From positions 35,311 through 99,310 of the forward strand of contig JANXTS010000071.1 in NCBI GenBank assembly GCA_025352265.1: DNA of 64,000 bases, in the 5' to 3' direction. Both the position numbers and the translations under genes were made by a program. The notes beneath the pieces were generated by a model that worked only from the letters and a program-made list of their open reading frames with translations, did no database searches and was not told the origin of the DNA. Of this stretch, positions 51,080-60,047 are shown in pieces (the stretch's first letter is position 1; each line of letters starts with the position of its first letter). Source of the stretch: Variovorax sp. GTDB lineage: Bacteria > Pseudomonadota > Gammaproteobacteria > Burkholderiales > Burkholderiaceae_C.

Positions 51080-51494
51080 CCAAACAATCGGCGTTAGGAG
51101 CGCTAAACGCCCCAACGTCGGCAGCACGCTGGAGGTCACATTCTTTGGCGTGGTTTTCAATGACGGGCTGACGCGAGGCGCAACGGCAGGTGGGTCGAGC
51201 CTTTTCACCGAAGATCAATTGCGCCAGTTGCTGCAGGGGACGCCATCTTCTCCGGCGAGCAAACTGAAAACCCGCCTTGCGCTCGCAGCCTCCTTGCATC
51301 TCACCTTCGCGACCATAGAAGGCTGATCCAGCTCTCGTCCGGGCCCGGGGTCAGCCAGTGGCCATCGACCCCAGGTAACGGACGTAGGGCGTCGACCACA
51401 TGCTCCTGCGATGGCCACGCACAAGCGCCGCCCGCTGAAGGCCTTCAATTGATTGCTCCTGCAACCTCAATCAATTTAGTACTGGACAACCGAA
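51080..51494. other. 415-base region; only a doubtful frame
   Basis: A frame ending at 51326 reads STLEVTFFGVVFNDGLTRGA and TEDQLRQLLQGTPSSPASKL and could be a coding fragment, but no start or ribosome site fits it. I see no repeats, terminator or RNA motif in the rest. Confidence 0.35.
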
Positions 51495-51863
51495 ATGAAA
51501 AAACTGACAGCAGCACTCCTCACCTCGTGTATCGCCATTGGCTCCGTGTCTGTCCTGGCGCAAGGCGCTGGTGGTGCCGGAGGTGCCGGGAGCGCTGGCG
51601 GATCGGGCGGCGGCGGCGGCGGCGGCCTCAATGGCGGCTCTGCCACCAGCAGCGGCTCGGCCGAGGGCACTGACAACAGTACGACGAGCACGGGGAAGTC
51701 CTCCGGCAGCATGTCGAAAAACAGCATGAATAAAGGCGCGATGGGCAAGGACCCGATGTCGAAAGACTCGATGGGCAAAGACTCGATGGGCAAAAAAGGT
51801 ATGTCGAACGGCACGATGTCAAAAGACGGCGTGGGCGGCAAGATGACGCCTGATCCGAAGTAA
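51495..51863 (+). CDS. pentapeptide MXKDX repeat protein
   Basis: A 122-residue exported protein. After a signal peptide (MKKLTAALLTSCIAIGSVSVLAQ) comes a Gly-rich stretch and then tandem MxKDx-like units (MSKNS, MNKGA, MGKDP, MSKDS, MGKDS, MGKKG, MSKDG). This repeat defines a family seen in proteobacteria, of unknown role, often linked to metal or stress conditions. The tail ends GGKMTPDPK. Confidence 0.8.
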   Translation: MKKLTAALLTSCIAIGSVSVLAQGAGGAGGAGSAGGSGGGGGGGLNGGSATSSGSAEGTDNSTTSTGKSSGSMSKNSMNKGAMGKDPMSKDSMGKDSMGKKGMSNGTMSKDGVGGKMTPDPK

Positions 51864-51896
51864 GCGACTGTTCCAAAGACCCACACCGGGACTTAT

Positions 51897-52127
51897 TTGG
51901 ACCTGCTCTCGCTTATCCAGTGGCCCGCGTTCGCGGCGTCGGTGGCCGCCGCCTGGTTGGTGGCTTCCGACTCTCGGCCGAAACGCAACGCGGGCTTCTG
52001 GGTTTTCATTCTGAGCAATGTGTTGTGGGTCGCCTGGGGCATCCACACATCTGCCTACGCCTTGCTCGCTCTGCAGTTCTGCCTGGCCGCCATGAACGTT
52101 CGCGGAATGCTCAAGACCGAGACTTGA
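51897..52127 (+). CDS. small membrane protein
   Basis: A 76-residue protein with about three hydrophobic helices (IQWPAFAASVAAAWLVAS, FWVFILSNVLWVAWGI, ALLALQFCLAAMNV). It starts at a TTG. The short three-helix build recalls the SemiSWEET/PnuC-like small membrane families, but the match is loose. It lies just downstream of the MXKDX gene. Confidence 0.55.
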   Translation: MDLLSLIQWPAFAASVAAAWLVASDSRPKRNAGFWVFILSNVLWVAWGIHTSAYALLALQFCLAAMNVRGMLKTET

Positions 52128-52175
52128 ACCAACTGCCGGCCACGTCCACTTCGCTCCGACTTCGCATTGGTGTTA

Positions 52176-53624
52176 TCAGCAGAGTCGGAGCCCGCTTCTG
52201 TCTGTCTTCTTAGCGGGCGGCGGCGACAGCGAGCAGCTTTCGCGCAGCAATGCTTCGATCTGCACGAGCGGCAGTGGTGCACTGAAGTAATAGCCCTGCA
52301 TCTGACCGCAGCCGTGACGCCTCAAAAACGCCAGCTGCGCAGAGGTTTCGACCCCTTCTGCAATCACTTCGAGCTTGAGGCTTTGCGCCAACCGGATGAT
52401 TGCCAGCGCAATGGCGGCGGCGTCGGGTGTGGCGGCAACGTCTCTGATGAAGGCGATATCGATTTTCAGCTTGTCGATTGGAAAGCGCCGCAGATACGCG
52501 AGGCTCGAGTAGCCGGTGCCGAAGTCGTCTATCGAGATTTTCACGCCTTGTTGTTTCAAACGCTGAAGGCTCGCGAGCGTGCGCTCGGTGTTCGTCATTA
52601 GCGAACCCTCGGTCAATTCGAGTTCCAATAACTCCGCTGGAATTCCGTTGCGTGCCACAGCCAGCTCAACGTGCGCAGCCACGTCGCTCTCGACGAACTG
52701 ACGCTGCGCCACATTGACCGATACCTCGACCTTTCCGAGCGGTGACCGCATCCACTCGCCGATCTGCCGGCAGACGGTGTCGATGACCCAATTGCCTACT
52801 CTCACGATCAAACCGCACTCCTCCATTGCGGGGATGAAAGCACTCGGCGTGATGAGGCCGTGACCCGGTCGCTCCCATCGTAGCAACGCCTCCAGGCCGC
52901 AGACCATACCATCGCTCAGGCGTACCTTCGGCTGGTAATAAACCACGAACTCGTCGTTGTCGACTGCACGTCGCAACGCCATTTCCAGATCGTGTCGAGC
53001 CAATGCGTCGACATTCATCTGTGCGGTAAAGCAGCACCACGTGTCGCGCCCGGCTTGTTTGGCGCGATACATCGCGATATCGGCGTACCTCAGCAAGGTT
53101 TCAGCGTTCGTCGCATCCTCCGGAGCGAAGGCGATGCCGACGCTCGCCGTCACTACGACTTCGTGCCCTTGCAGATCGAAAGGTGCGCGCAGCACATCGC
53201 GAATCTTTTCGGCCACCGTGCAGGCATCGGGCGCCGAACCGTGCATCGTCAGCATCAGCGCAAACTCGTCGCCGCCGAGCCGACCGATGGCATCGTGCGG
53301 CGTAATGCAGCTCAAGAGCCTGGCGCTGAAGTGCAGCAGCAGTTCGTCACCGATCGCGTGACCGAGCGCGCTGTTGACGTTCTTGAATTGGTCCAGGTCG
53401 ATCAACAGTACCGCAAGACGCGTCGTCCCGCCGGTCGTCAGCGCCAAGTTGTTTCGCAGCGTCTCGTAGAACTGCGTGCGGTTGGGCAGATTGGTCAGCG
53501 AGTCGTAGTGCGCGAGTCGATTCAATTGACGCTGCGTCGCATCGCGCACGGTTTCCTTGTCCACCAGGAAGGTGGGGTCGGCGATACAGGTGCGAGGTTG
53601 CTCATGTTGCTCATAGCCGGGCAT
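52176..53624 (-). CDS. GGDEF-EAL cyclic-di-GMP turnover protein
   Basis: The 482-residue soluble protein has no recognisable sensor domain. GGDEF is intact (RLGGDEFALML), with DSLTNLPNR, and the inhibitory RxxD is not present (ITPHD precedes). EAL is complete (GLEALLRW, ELTEG, DDFGTGYSSL, EGVETSAQL). Both activities are therefore possible, although many such proteins act only as phosphodiesterases. ATG 53624 is chosen. It is separated from the aminotransferase gene by 32 bases. Confidence 0.88.
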   Translation of the reverse strand: MPGYEQHEQPRTCIADPTFLVDKETVRDATQRQLNRLAHYDSLTNLPNRTQFYETLRNNLALTTGGTTRLAVLLIDLDQFKNVNSALGHAIGDELLLHFSARLLSCITPHDAIGRLGGDEFALMLTMHGSAPDACTVAEKIRDVLRAPFDLQGHEVVVTASVGIAFAPEDATNAETLLRYADIAMYRAKQAGRDTWCCFTAQMNVDALARHDLEMALRRAVDNDEFVVYYQPKVRLSDGMVCGLEALLRWERPGHGLITPSAFIPAMEECGLIVRVGNWVIDTVCRQIGEWMRSPLGKVEVSVNVAQRQFVESDVAAHVELAVARNGIPAELLELELTEGSLMTNTERTLASLQRLKQQGVKISIDDFGTGYSSLAYLRRFPIDKLKIDIAFIRDVAATPDAAAIALAIIRLAQSLKLEVIAEGVETSAQLAFLRRHGCGQMQGYYFSAPLPLVQIEALLRESCSLSPPPAKKTDRSGLRLC

Positions 53625-53656
53625 TTTCAGAGCGCCTCGCTGCACCGGCGTTTAAA

Positions 53657-54859
53657 TCACGGCACGGATTGATTGCCCGCCAGTCGGACGATGGCGCGAT
53701 CGACACCGCCGCGGCCGAACGAAGTGCCCTGCACCGTCATCGCAGCCTCGATGCCGGCGAGGCAGCCGAGGATCATGGCCTCGTTCATATCGCCCAGATG
53801 GCCGATGCGAAACGCACGACCGGTGAGAGGCCCGAGTCCGCCGGCAATCGCGACCTGAAAGCGTTCGCGGGCAATGCTTCGCATCGCTTCCGGATCGACA
53901 CCCTCGCCCACCGCGATCGTCGTCACCGATACCGACCGCGACGCTGGTACCGTGGCAAAGAAACGCAGCGCGCCCGCTTCGCTCCAGCACTCGACCGCGG
54001 CATGCACCGCGTCGGCAATGCGCCGATGACGCGCAAACAATTCGTCGATGCCTTCAAGAGCGATCAACCCGAGCGCTGCCTCCAGCCCAAACACCAGGCT
54101 CTGCGGCGGCGTGCCGCAAAACTTGCGATAGCTCAACGGGCTTTGCCGCCGTTGCCAGTCCCAATAAAACCGTGGTGTGGTGTTCAGGCGCGAGGCGTCC
54201 ATCGCACGCGCGTTGACCGCGACGAAGGCCAGCCCCGGCGGCACCATCAAGCCTTTCTGGCTGGCACCTAGCGCCACATCGGCCCGCAATGCATCCATTG
54301 CAAACGGTGCCGCCGCCAGCGAGGCCACCACGTCGACAACAAAGAGCGCCGGGTGCCCCGACCGATCGATGGCGGCACGCAGCGCCACCAAGTCGTTGGT
54401 GATGCCGCTGGCGGTGTCGGTATGCACCACGAAGACGGCGGCGATCTCGTGCGCCACATCGGCGCGGAGCATTGCTTCGATTTCGGCCGGATCGATCGGC
54501 AATCCTTCGACCCATGGCGTGCGAACTACGCGGCCACCCATTGCCTCGGTCTGCACGGCCCAGGATTCAGAGAAATGGCCGGTGCTCGGCATCAACACTG
54601 CCTGGCCCGGCGCGACGAGATTTGCGATGACCGCTTCCCACGCGCCATGCCCATTGGCGGCGTAAAGGTAGACGTCGGACGCCTCGGTTTGCAGCAGCCG
54701 CTTCAGCCCGGTTTCGCAGGCAGCGATGCAGCGGTCGAGCCGCGGGTCGGACAGGTCCATCGGCTGCCGGCTCATGGCGTGCAGCACTTCGTCGGGCACC
54801 CGGGTCGGACCAGGCGAATGCAAGAACCGGTGACCCGGTACGCGTGGCAAATCGTTCAT
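53657..54859 (-). CDS. class V aminotransferase (alanine/serine-glyoxylate type)
   Basis: A 400-residue PLP enzyme. It starts RFLHSPGPTRVPDEVLHAMSRQPMDL, the AGAT family opening; the PLP Lys is in LGASQKGLMVPPG, the aspartate in VVDVVASL, and the final RIGHLGDMNEAM is typical of serine-glyoxylate and alanine-glyoxylate aminotransferases. It would convert glyoxylate to glycine, or act on a related 2-oxo acid. No serine-cycle or photorespiration genes are near, so the donor is unknown. Confidence 0.85.
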   Translation of the reverse strand: MNDLPRVPGHRFLHSPGPTRVPDEVLHAMSRQPMDLSDPRLDRCIAACETGLKRLLQTEASDVYLYAANGHGAWEAVIANLVAPGQAVLMPSTGHFSESWAVQTEAMGGRVVRTPWVEGLPIDPAEIEAMLRADVAHEIAAVFVVHTDTASGITNDLVALRAAIDRSGHPALFVVDVVASLAAAPFAMDALRADVALGASQKGLMVPPGLAFVAVNARAMDASRLNTTPRFYWDWQRRQSPLSYRKFCGTPPQSLVFGLEAALGLIALEGIDELFARHRRIADAVHAAVECWSEAGALRFFATVPASRSVSVTTIAVGEGVDPEAMRSIARERFQVAIAGGLGPLTGRAFRIGHLGDMNEAMILGCLAGIEAAMTVQGTSFGRGGVDRAIVRLAGNQSVP

Positions 54860-54901
54860 CGCCCAATCCTAGACGCAGAAAGCGCCCGTCATTGCTGCCG
54901 G

Positions 54902-55519
54902 CTAGATATGCAGCACTGCCAGCGCACCGACCACCAGGCCAATACCGGCTACGCCGAACATGCCCCACTCGAGCCACTTCTTGCGGGTCAGCAAGGCCAT
55001 CGCCGCGAGCGCGATGGCGACTTGCAGCGCGGTGGTCGCCTGCGCCCAGCGGTGATGCTGGTGCATTTGCGCTTCGGATTGATGGTCCCAGTCGGTGGCA
55101 TCCGTTTCGAGCTTCTGCGCCACCAGCTGAATCTCCGCTTTCTCACGCTCGTAACGCACCGCCTTGTCTTGCCATGTGGACTTGCGATCGTCAGGCGACA
55201 TGTCGCGCGCGAACTCCGCAAGCGACTGCTTCGTGCTCTTGGACTGGAAGTAGTTCCACTGATTCGACGCTTCGGTCTTCTTGATGCCAGCGTTGTTCTT
55301 GTAGAGCCCCGCATTCGCCTGCGTCAGACCGCCCATGTACGAAAAGATAGCGCCGACCGTGGCGATGATCGCCGTGCACACCGCGATCTGATCGGTCATG
55401 CTGCGACGACCCGAGTGCGGCGCGGCTCCGTCGTCGGCGGCATTGTGGCCATGGTCGCCCGCCGGATGTTCGAGCACGTGGTCGTGCGGGCCGTGGGCAT
55501 GAAAACCGTCACCTGACAT
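54902..55519 (-). CDS. DUF4337 membrane protein
   Basis: A 205-residue protein. A His-rich N-terminus (FHAHGPHDHVLEHPAGDHGH) precedes a first helix (AVCTAIIATVGAIFSYMGG). A charged helical part follows (NQWNYFQSKSTKQSLAEF, KAEIQLVAQKLE), then two C-terminal helices. This is the DUF4337 layout. Function unknown. The His stretch may bind metal. Confidence 0.82.
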   Translation of the reverse strand: MSGDGFHAHGPHDHVLEHPAGDHGHNAADDGAAPHSGRRSMTDQIAVCTAIIATVGAIFSYMGGLTQANAGLYKNNAGIKKTEASNQWNYFQSKSTKQSLAEFARDMSPDDRKSTWQDKAVRYEREKAEIQLVAQKLETDATDWDHQSEAQMHQHHRWAQATTALQVAIALAAMALLTRKKWLEWGMFGVAGIGLVVGALAVLHI

Positions 55520-55582
55520 TGAATACCTCCGTCACCGAAAATTTTGGGACGAGGGAGTATGACGGTGGTTGTGTGACTGTGG

Positions 55583-55843
55583 TCAGGACGACCTGTCTCG
55601 CACCTTTCGAATCACGCGGTCCGCCAGCGTGGCGAAGTAAGCCTGCAGCCGCGCCGCCGACATCTTTTCCTGCTTTTGTGCGACAGCGAACGCAGCGAGG
55701 TCGTCGCCCCTGGGGCCGGCACCGCTGCCACAAAGCTTGTCGCCCAGCGCCTCGATGATTTTTGCGCGGGTGGCAGCGGTTGTCTGACGCCGACCGGCAA
55801 GGTCGTCGCGAAGCTGTCGAAGCAGGGAATCTTGATCGTCCAT
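55583..55843 (-). CDS. hypothetical small protein
   Basis: An 86-residue basic protein, MDDQDSLLRQLRDDLAGRRQ then ATRAKIIEALGDKLCG and MSAARLQAYFATLADRVIRK, predicted helical. No family is recognised. Its Arg-rich helices might bind nucleic acid. ATG 55843 is chosen over the longer frame. Confidence 0.5.
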   Translation of the reverse strand: MDDQDSLLRQLRDDLAGRRQTTAATRAKIIEALGDKLCGSGAGPRGDDLAAFAVAQKQEKMSAARLQAYFATLADRVIRKVRDRSS

Positions 55844-55990
55844 CAGGCCTTTTTTCGTTAGGCCCAAGATGTATTACTTTATGACTCATTCGCCAATCAG
55901 CCAATGTGACGGTAATGGTGTCGTCATCCTCTGACATGCGTCGTATGGGATCCTGCAAACAGGCCATACGCCATACCCCTCCCCGGCAAA

Positions 55991-56686
55991 TCACCAAGGC
56001 AATTTCTCGCCTTTGAACGAAAAAAAGCTGCCAGTTTGCTCCGACTTCAAGCCATCGATTACCCGCAACAGATCTGCCGCAGCAGCCGCTGCCGGACGGC
56101 CGATTTCGGCACCCCGAAACGGCGCCGACAAGGTCGAATTCACGGTCCCTGGGTGCAACGCGACCAGCACCGCATTCGGCTGCGTGCGCTGCACTTCGAT
56201 CGCGGCCGTCTTGAGCAACATGTTGAGTGCCGCCTTCGACGCGCGATAGCTGTACCAGCCGCCCAATCGGTTGTCTTCGATGCTGCCGACCTTGGCCGAG
56301 ATAACAGCCAATACGGCGCGTTGGCGGTCGAGCAATGGCGCAAACTTTGCCAGCACCATCGCGGGTCCGAGGGCATTGACTTGAAAAGTCTCGGCCATCT
56401 GCGCGAAGTCGAGTTGAGACAGTCGCTTCTCGGGCGCGAAGCGGGTCGTGTGCAGTACACCGGTCGCGTTCACGACGAGGTGGAATGGTCCGCGGGCTGC
56501 CAGTGTGGTGGCAGCCGTGCCCACGCTCGCCTCGTCGTGGAAGTCGATGGATGGCGTAGTCTTGCGCCCGAGTCCGATCACATTGCCGCAACGCGGATCG
56601 GCTTCGAGTTGCCGCATCATCGCCGCGCCGATGGCACCCGATGCGCCAATCACCACCGCGTTAAAGCCGTCAGGAAAAGATTGCAT
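55991..56686 (-). CDS. SDR oxidoreductase, C-factor-like
   Basis: The 231-residue short-chain dehydrogenase has the nucleotide loop VVIGASGAIGAAMM, NATGVLH in place of NNAG, and the active YSYRASKAALNML with the YxxxK catalytic pair. The C-terminal half LVALHPGTVNSTLSAPFRG resembles the C-factor/CsgA and YciK-type group. Substrate unknown. An ATG at 56686 follows an upstream TTG. Confidence 0.83.
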   Translation of the reverse strand: MQSFPDGFNAVVIGASGAIGAAMMRQLEADPRCGNVIGLGRKTTPSIDFHDEASVGTAATTLAARGPFHLVVNATGVLHTTRFAPEKRLSQLDFAQMAETFQVNALGPAMVLAKFAPLLDRQRAVLAVISAKVGSIEDNRLGGWYSYRASKAALNMLLKTAAIEVQRTQPNAVLVALHPGTVNSTLSAPFRGAEIGRPAAAAAADLLRVIDGLKSEQTGSFFSFKGEKLPW

Positions 56687-56757
56687 GCCCAATTGTGGAG
56701 CTCGGTCGACATTCAGAGGTCAGCGGCTACGCCGTGCGCCCGCACGTCGGTCGCGCC

Positions 56758-59220
56758 CTATCTGTCGCGTCGCGTCCCCGCCAACACTCCAGACCCCTCT
56801 GAGACTTCCACGGCGTCCACCGTGACTTTTGCATCGAGCGTCCCGATTGCATCGCCGGCATGGGTGGTGTCGCACACGAAGCTGTCTCGACCATTGCGCT
56901 TCGCCCGATATAACGCCGCATCGGCACGTCTGAGCAACACTGCTGCGTCGATATCGTTCGGCCCGCGAAAAGCGATGCCGATGCTCGTCGAGACACCCGA
57001 GCGCCCTTCTTGCGTATCGCTGAAGCCGCGCAGCTTTCGCACCCTTTCAACGATGCGTTGCGCTACCCCGGTGGCTTCGGACACGCCGGCGATGTCGTTG
57101 AGAATGATGGTGAACTCGTCACCCGCAAGACGCGCGACCGTGTCGCCCGGCTGCACGCACTCTTTCAGAATCGCCGCGAAAGTCACCAGCAATTTGTCTC
57201 CTGCCTCATGGCCGAAGGTGTCGTTCACGCTTTTGAAGTAATCGATGTCCAGGAACATGAGAGCCGACGTCCGCTGCGGCCTGGCGCGTCTTAGCAGCAT
57301 CTCTTTCAGGCGCTCGTCGAACAGGGCGCGATTGGGCAGGCCTGTCAGCGCATCGTTCTCGGCGAGATAGCGAAGCCGCTCTTCGGCTGCCTTGCGCCGC
57401 GTGATGTCCGCGCCGGTGCCGGCAAGGCGCAGCGCCCTGCCCTGCACGTCGCGTTCGACCACCCGCCCCAGGCCGCGAATCCAGATCCAGGTTTGGCCGT
57501 GGGTCGCCATCCGGAACTCGGCATCGAAAGTCGGCGTGCGACCTCTCAGCGCGGCTTCGAAGCAGTGAGTGAGCCAGTCGCGGTCGTCGGGATGCACGCG
57601 ATTCATGTAAACGGCGAGGCTCGTCGTCTCTTCCAGCGCAGGCTCGCCGCGCATCGCTGCGGCTTGGGCGCTTTGATAAATCCGACCGTGTATCACGTCC
57701 AAGTCGAACAGCGCCGAACCAGAACCTTCGAGCGCGAGGCTGAGCCGCTCCTCGCTGCGTGCGCGCAGCGCAATGGCCTCGCGGTTGGCCGTTACATCGA
57801 GCGTGAGCGCGAAGAGGCCGATAACTGTGTTGTCGGCGTCTCTATGCGGAATCAACGTTACTTCTGCACGGCGCGGTCCTGCCAACGTCTGAATTTCGCG
57901 CTCGTAGGCCACGCGCCGGCCGCCGAGACAGGCTTCGATGTCATTGCGGAAAATTGCGTATTCCGCCTCACCATAGAACTCCACCAGGCTCTTGCCGATA
58001 AGTGCGTCCACCTCCACACCCAGCCATTCCTTGAACACGTTGTTGGCAAAGAGAAAGCGCTGCTGGGCATCGAGGTACGAGATCATCGCGGGCAGGTTGT
58101 CGGTGATCTGTTGAAGCTGGAACCGGCTCGCCTCCAGCAATGCCGCGCGCTCTTGCAACGAGTCCGACATGCGGTTCAGCGCGCTCGCGAGTTGACCGAT
58201 TTCGCCGCCCTGAGACACGCTGCTTCGATGATCGAAGCGACCCTGTTCGAGCCGGGCTGCGTCATCGCTCAACTGGCGCAGCGGCGCCGAGATACGACGC
58301 CCGGCCACTGCTGCAGCGGTCAGACCCAGCAGCAGCATTGCGAGGCCCGCCATGAACGTCTCCGCCAGATGGCGCCTCATGGGCGCCAGTGCGACATCGT
58401 TCGGAATGCCGACGTACACGTACCAGGGTACGCGGCGCGACGCAGTGAAACCACCGATGCGCGACACGCCATCGGCACTCATGCCATCGCGCACGCCATC
58501 GGCCACGTTGGTTGCCACGAACGCGGGCCCCAGACTCTTGCCGATCCAACGCAGCGGGTCGAGCGACCGCGCCAGGATGACGCCATTGTGGTCGAGCACG
58601 GTGACAACGGCACCAGGCGGCAAGCCGCTCGCCGGTACCACAAGTGTTTGCAGCAGACGCAGGCGAGCGGTCGCCGTGACCACGCCCACAACCCGTCTTT
58701 CGCGCCGAACGGCAGTAGCGAAGATCGCGACCTGTTCGCCGTTGACTGGAGAGATGACAGGTGCTTCGACAGGCAGGTCCGCACCGCCCACCGCCTGCTT
58801 GAAGAACGACCGCTGGGCCACGTTCAGTCGGGTCGCGCGCAATTGCTGCTCCGTCGACCCCGCCAGCTCGCCGCCGGCATTCCACACGGCAACGTTGTTG
58901 ATCTGCGCAGGCCTGCGCGCCGTCAGGCCTCTGAGCAACGCATCGTTGGCGGCGCCGGCTTCAGGCTCGGGCCTTATCACCTCCGCGAGCACGCCGAGAA
59001 ATTGCGCGATGTCGCCGATGTGGTCGTCGAGGCGGGCCGACGTGAGGCGCGCCAGGTCCAGCATCTCTTGGCGGACGTGCTCGCGTTCCAGCTTCACCTG
59101 GAGCACTGCAGAGACACCTAAAAAGACCGAAAACGGAATCGCCACTGCAAGCACGAGCAGAAACAAGCGTCCATTGATCGTGAGAGCTTTGGCAAAGCGG
59201 CGGCGAAGGCGAACCAGCAT
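56758..59220 (-). CDS. Cache-HAMP-PAS-PAS-GGDEF diguanylate cyclase
   Basis: The 820-residue membrane sensor has an N-terminal helix (LFLLVLAVAIPFSVFLGVSAVL), a periplasmic double-Cache domain, a second helix (MAGLAMLLLGLTAAAVAG), HAMP (RRISAPLRQLSDDAARL), two PAS/PAC modules and a C-terminal GGDEF. The active-site loop reads RLAGDEFTI (A-G-D-E-F, usually active), and the product-inhibition RxxD is absent (VQPGDT). It should make c-di-GMP in response to a periplasmic ligand. It is convergent with no partner. Confidence 0.88.
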   Translation of the reverse strand: MLVRLRRRFAKALTINGRLFLLVLAVAIPFSVFLGVSAVLQVKLEREHVRQEMLDLARLTSARLDDHIGDIAQFLGVLAEVIRPEPEAGAANDALLRGLTARRPAQINNVAVWNAGGELAGSTEQQLRATRLNVAQRSFFKQAVGGADLPVEAPVISPVNGEQVAIFATAVRRERRVVGVVTATARLRLLQTLVVPASGLPPGAVVTVLDHNGVILARSLDPLRWIGKSLGPAFVATNVADGVRDGMSADGVSRIGGFTASRRVPWYVYVGIPNDVALAPMRRHLAETFMAGLAMLLLGLTAAAVAGRRISAPLRQLSDDAARLEQGRFDHRSSVSQGGEIGQLASALNRMSDSLQERAALLEASRFQLQQITDNLPAMISYLDAQQRFLFANNVFKEWLGVEVDALIGKSLVEFYGEAEYAIFRNDIEACLGGRRVAYEREIQTLAGPRRAEVTLIPHRDADNTVIGLFALTLDVTANREAIALRARSEERLSLALEGSGSALFDLDVIHGRIYQSAQAAAMRGEPALEETTSLAVYMNRVHPDDRDWLTHCFEAALRGRTPTFDAEFRMATHGQTWIWIRGLGRVVERDVQGRALRLAGTGADITRRKAAEERLRYLAENDALTGLPNRALFDERLKEMLLRRARPQRTSALMFLDIDYFKSVNDTFGHEAGDKLLVTFAAILKECVQPGDTVARLAGDEFTIILNDIAGVSEATGVAQRIVERVRKLRGFSDTQEGRSGVSTSIGIAFRGPNDIDAAVLLRRADAALYRAKRNGRDSFVCDTTHAGDAIGTLDAKVTVDAVEVSEGSGVLAGTRRDR

Positions 59221-59438
59221 CCCCTAGTTTGGCGTACTTTTTGCAGACGCTTTATCGGCGCGTGAACTGGCGCTTGGCTGGAGCTCGAATTGCGCTCGAC
59301 GCAGGTCGTTGCCCAGCGCCTTCACGAGGGTTTTTGATCAGGAGCCCCCGGCCCCCTGGTCGCATCGCCGACGGCAGCATCGGCCTCCCGGTGCTATGTT
59401 CAAGGTCGGCCCGAGTGACCCAAGTAATTGGAAGAACA

Positions 59439-60047
59439 ATGACAACTCAAACCAGCACCATAGCGACCTCATCGCTGCCGCTGCCTTTGCCGCTATCGCC
59501 GCCCATCTCCCAACCGGTGGTGCTGGTGGTCATGGGCGTCTCGGGCTGCGGCAAAACCACCGTCGCGGCCCTCCTTGCCGGCCGCCTGGGTTGGCCTTTC
59601 GAGGAGGGCGATGCACTGCATCCGCCGGCCAACATCGAGAAGATGAAGGCTGGACATCCACTCGACGACAACGACCGCGCACCCTGGCTCGAAAAGGTTG
59701 CCGACTGGATCGGGGAGCGGCTCGACGCTGGCGGTAGCGGTTTGATCACCTGCTCTGCACTCAAGCGTTCTTATCGCGACACCATCAACCGGCGCGGTTC
59801 TGGCGTGGTGTTCGTCTACCTGCACGGGTCATACGAAATCATCGCTGCGCGCCTCGCTGCACGACATGGCCATTTCATGCCGACCAAGCTGCTCGACAGC
59901 CAGTTCGCCGACCTGCACGAGCCCACCGCCGATGAGCCCGCGATCCGCGTCGATGTCGGCCCGACGCCTTCGCAGATCGCCGATACCGTCGTCAAGATGC
60001 TCGGTCTGGACGTCGCGAAAGGAATCGCGAAAGGAGTCGCGAAATGA
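59439..60047 (+). CDS. gntK: gluconate kinase
   Basis: A 202-residue P-loop kinase of the GntK family. Features: the Walker A GVSGCGKTTV, GDALHPPANIEKMKAGHPLDDNDRAPWL (the GntK-specific substrate loop), ITCSALKRSYRD and LHGSYEIIAARLAARHGHFM. It phosphorylates gluconate to 6-phosphogluconate for the Entner-Doudoroff or pentose phosphate route. The ATG at 59439 follows a run of non-homologous residues. Its last four bases (ATGA) overlap the permease start, so the two are coupled. Confidence 0.88.
   Translation: MTTQTSTIATSSLPLPLPLSPPISQPVVLVVMGVSGCGKTTVAALLAGRLGWPFEEGDALHPPANIEKMKAGHPLDDNDRAPWLEKVADWIGERLDAGGSGLITCSALKRSYRDTINRRGSGVVFVYLHGSYEIIAARLAARHGHFMPTKLLDSQFADLHEPTADEPAIRVDVGPTPSQIADTVVKMLGLDVAKGIAKGVAK
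60012..60047 (+). repeat. 12-base tandem repeat at the end of gntK
   Basis: Three units (GTCGCGAAAGGA, ATCGCGAAAGGA, GTCGCGAAATGA) encode VAKGIAKGVAK at the kinase C-terminus. AAAGGA in the second unit also serves as a Shine-Dalgarno for the permease start at 60044, so the repeat links the two genes translationally. Confidence 0.75.

Noticed and set aside
57493..59121. Long rightward open frame of 542 codons opposite the GGDEF gene
   Set aside because: It is a high-GC antisense artefact; the minus strand has clear Cache, HAMP, PAS and GGDEF motifs.
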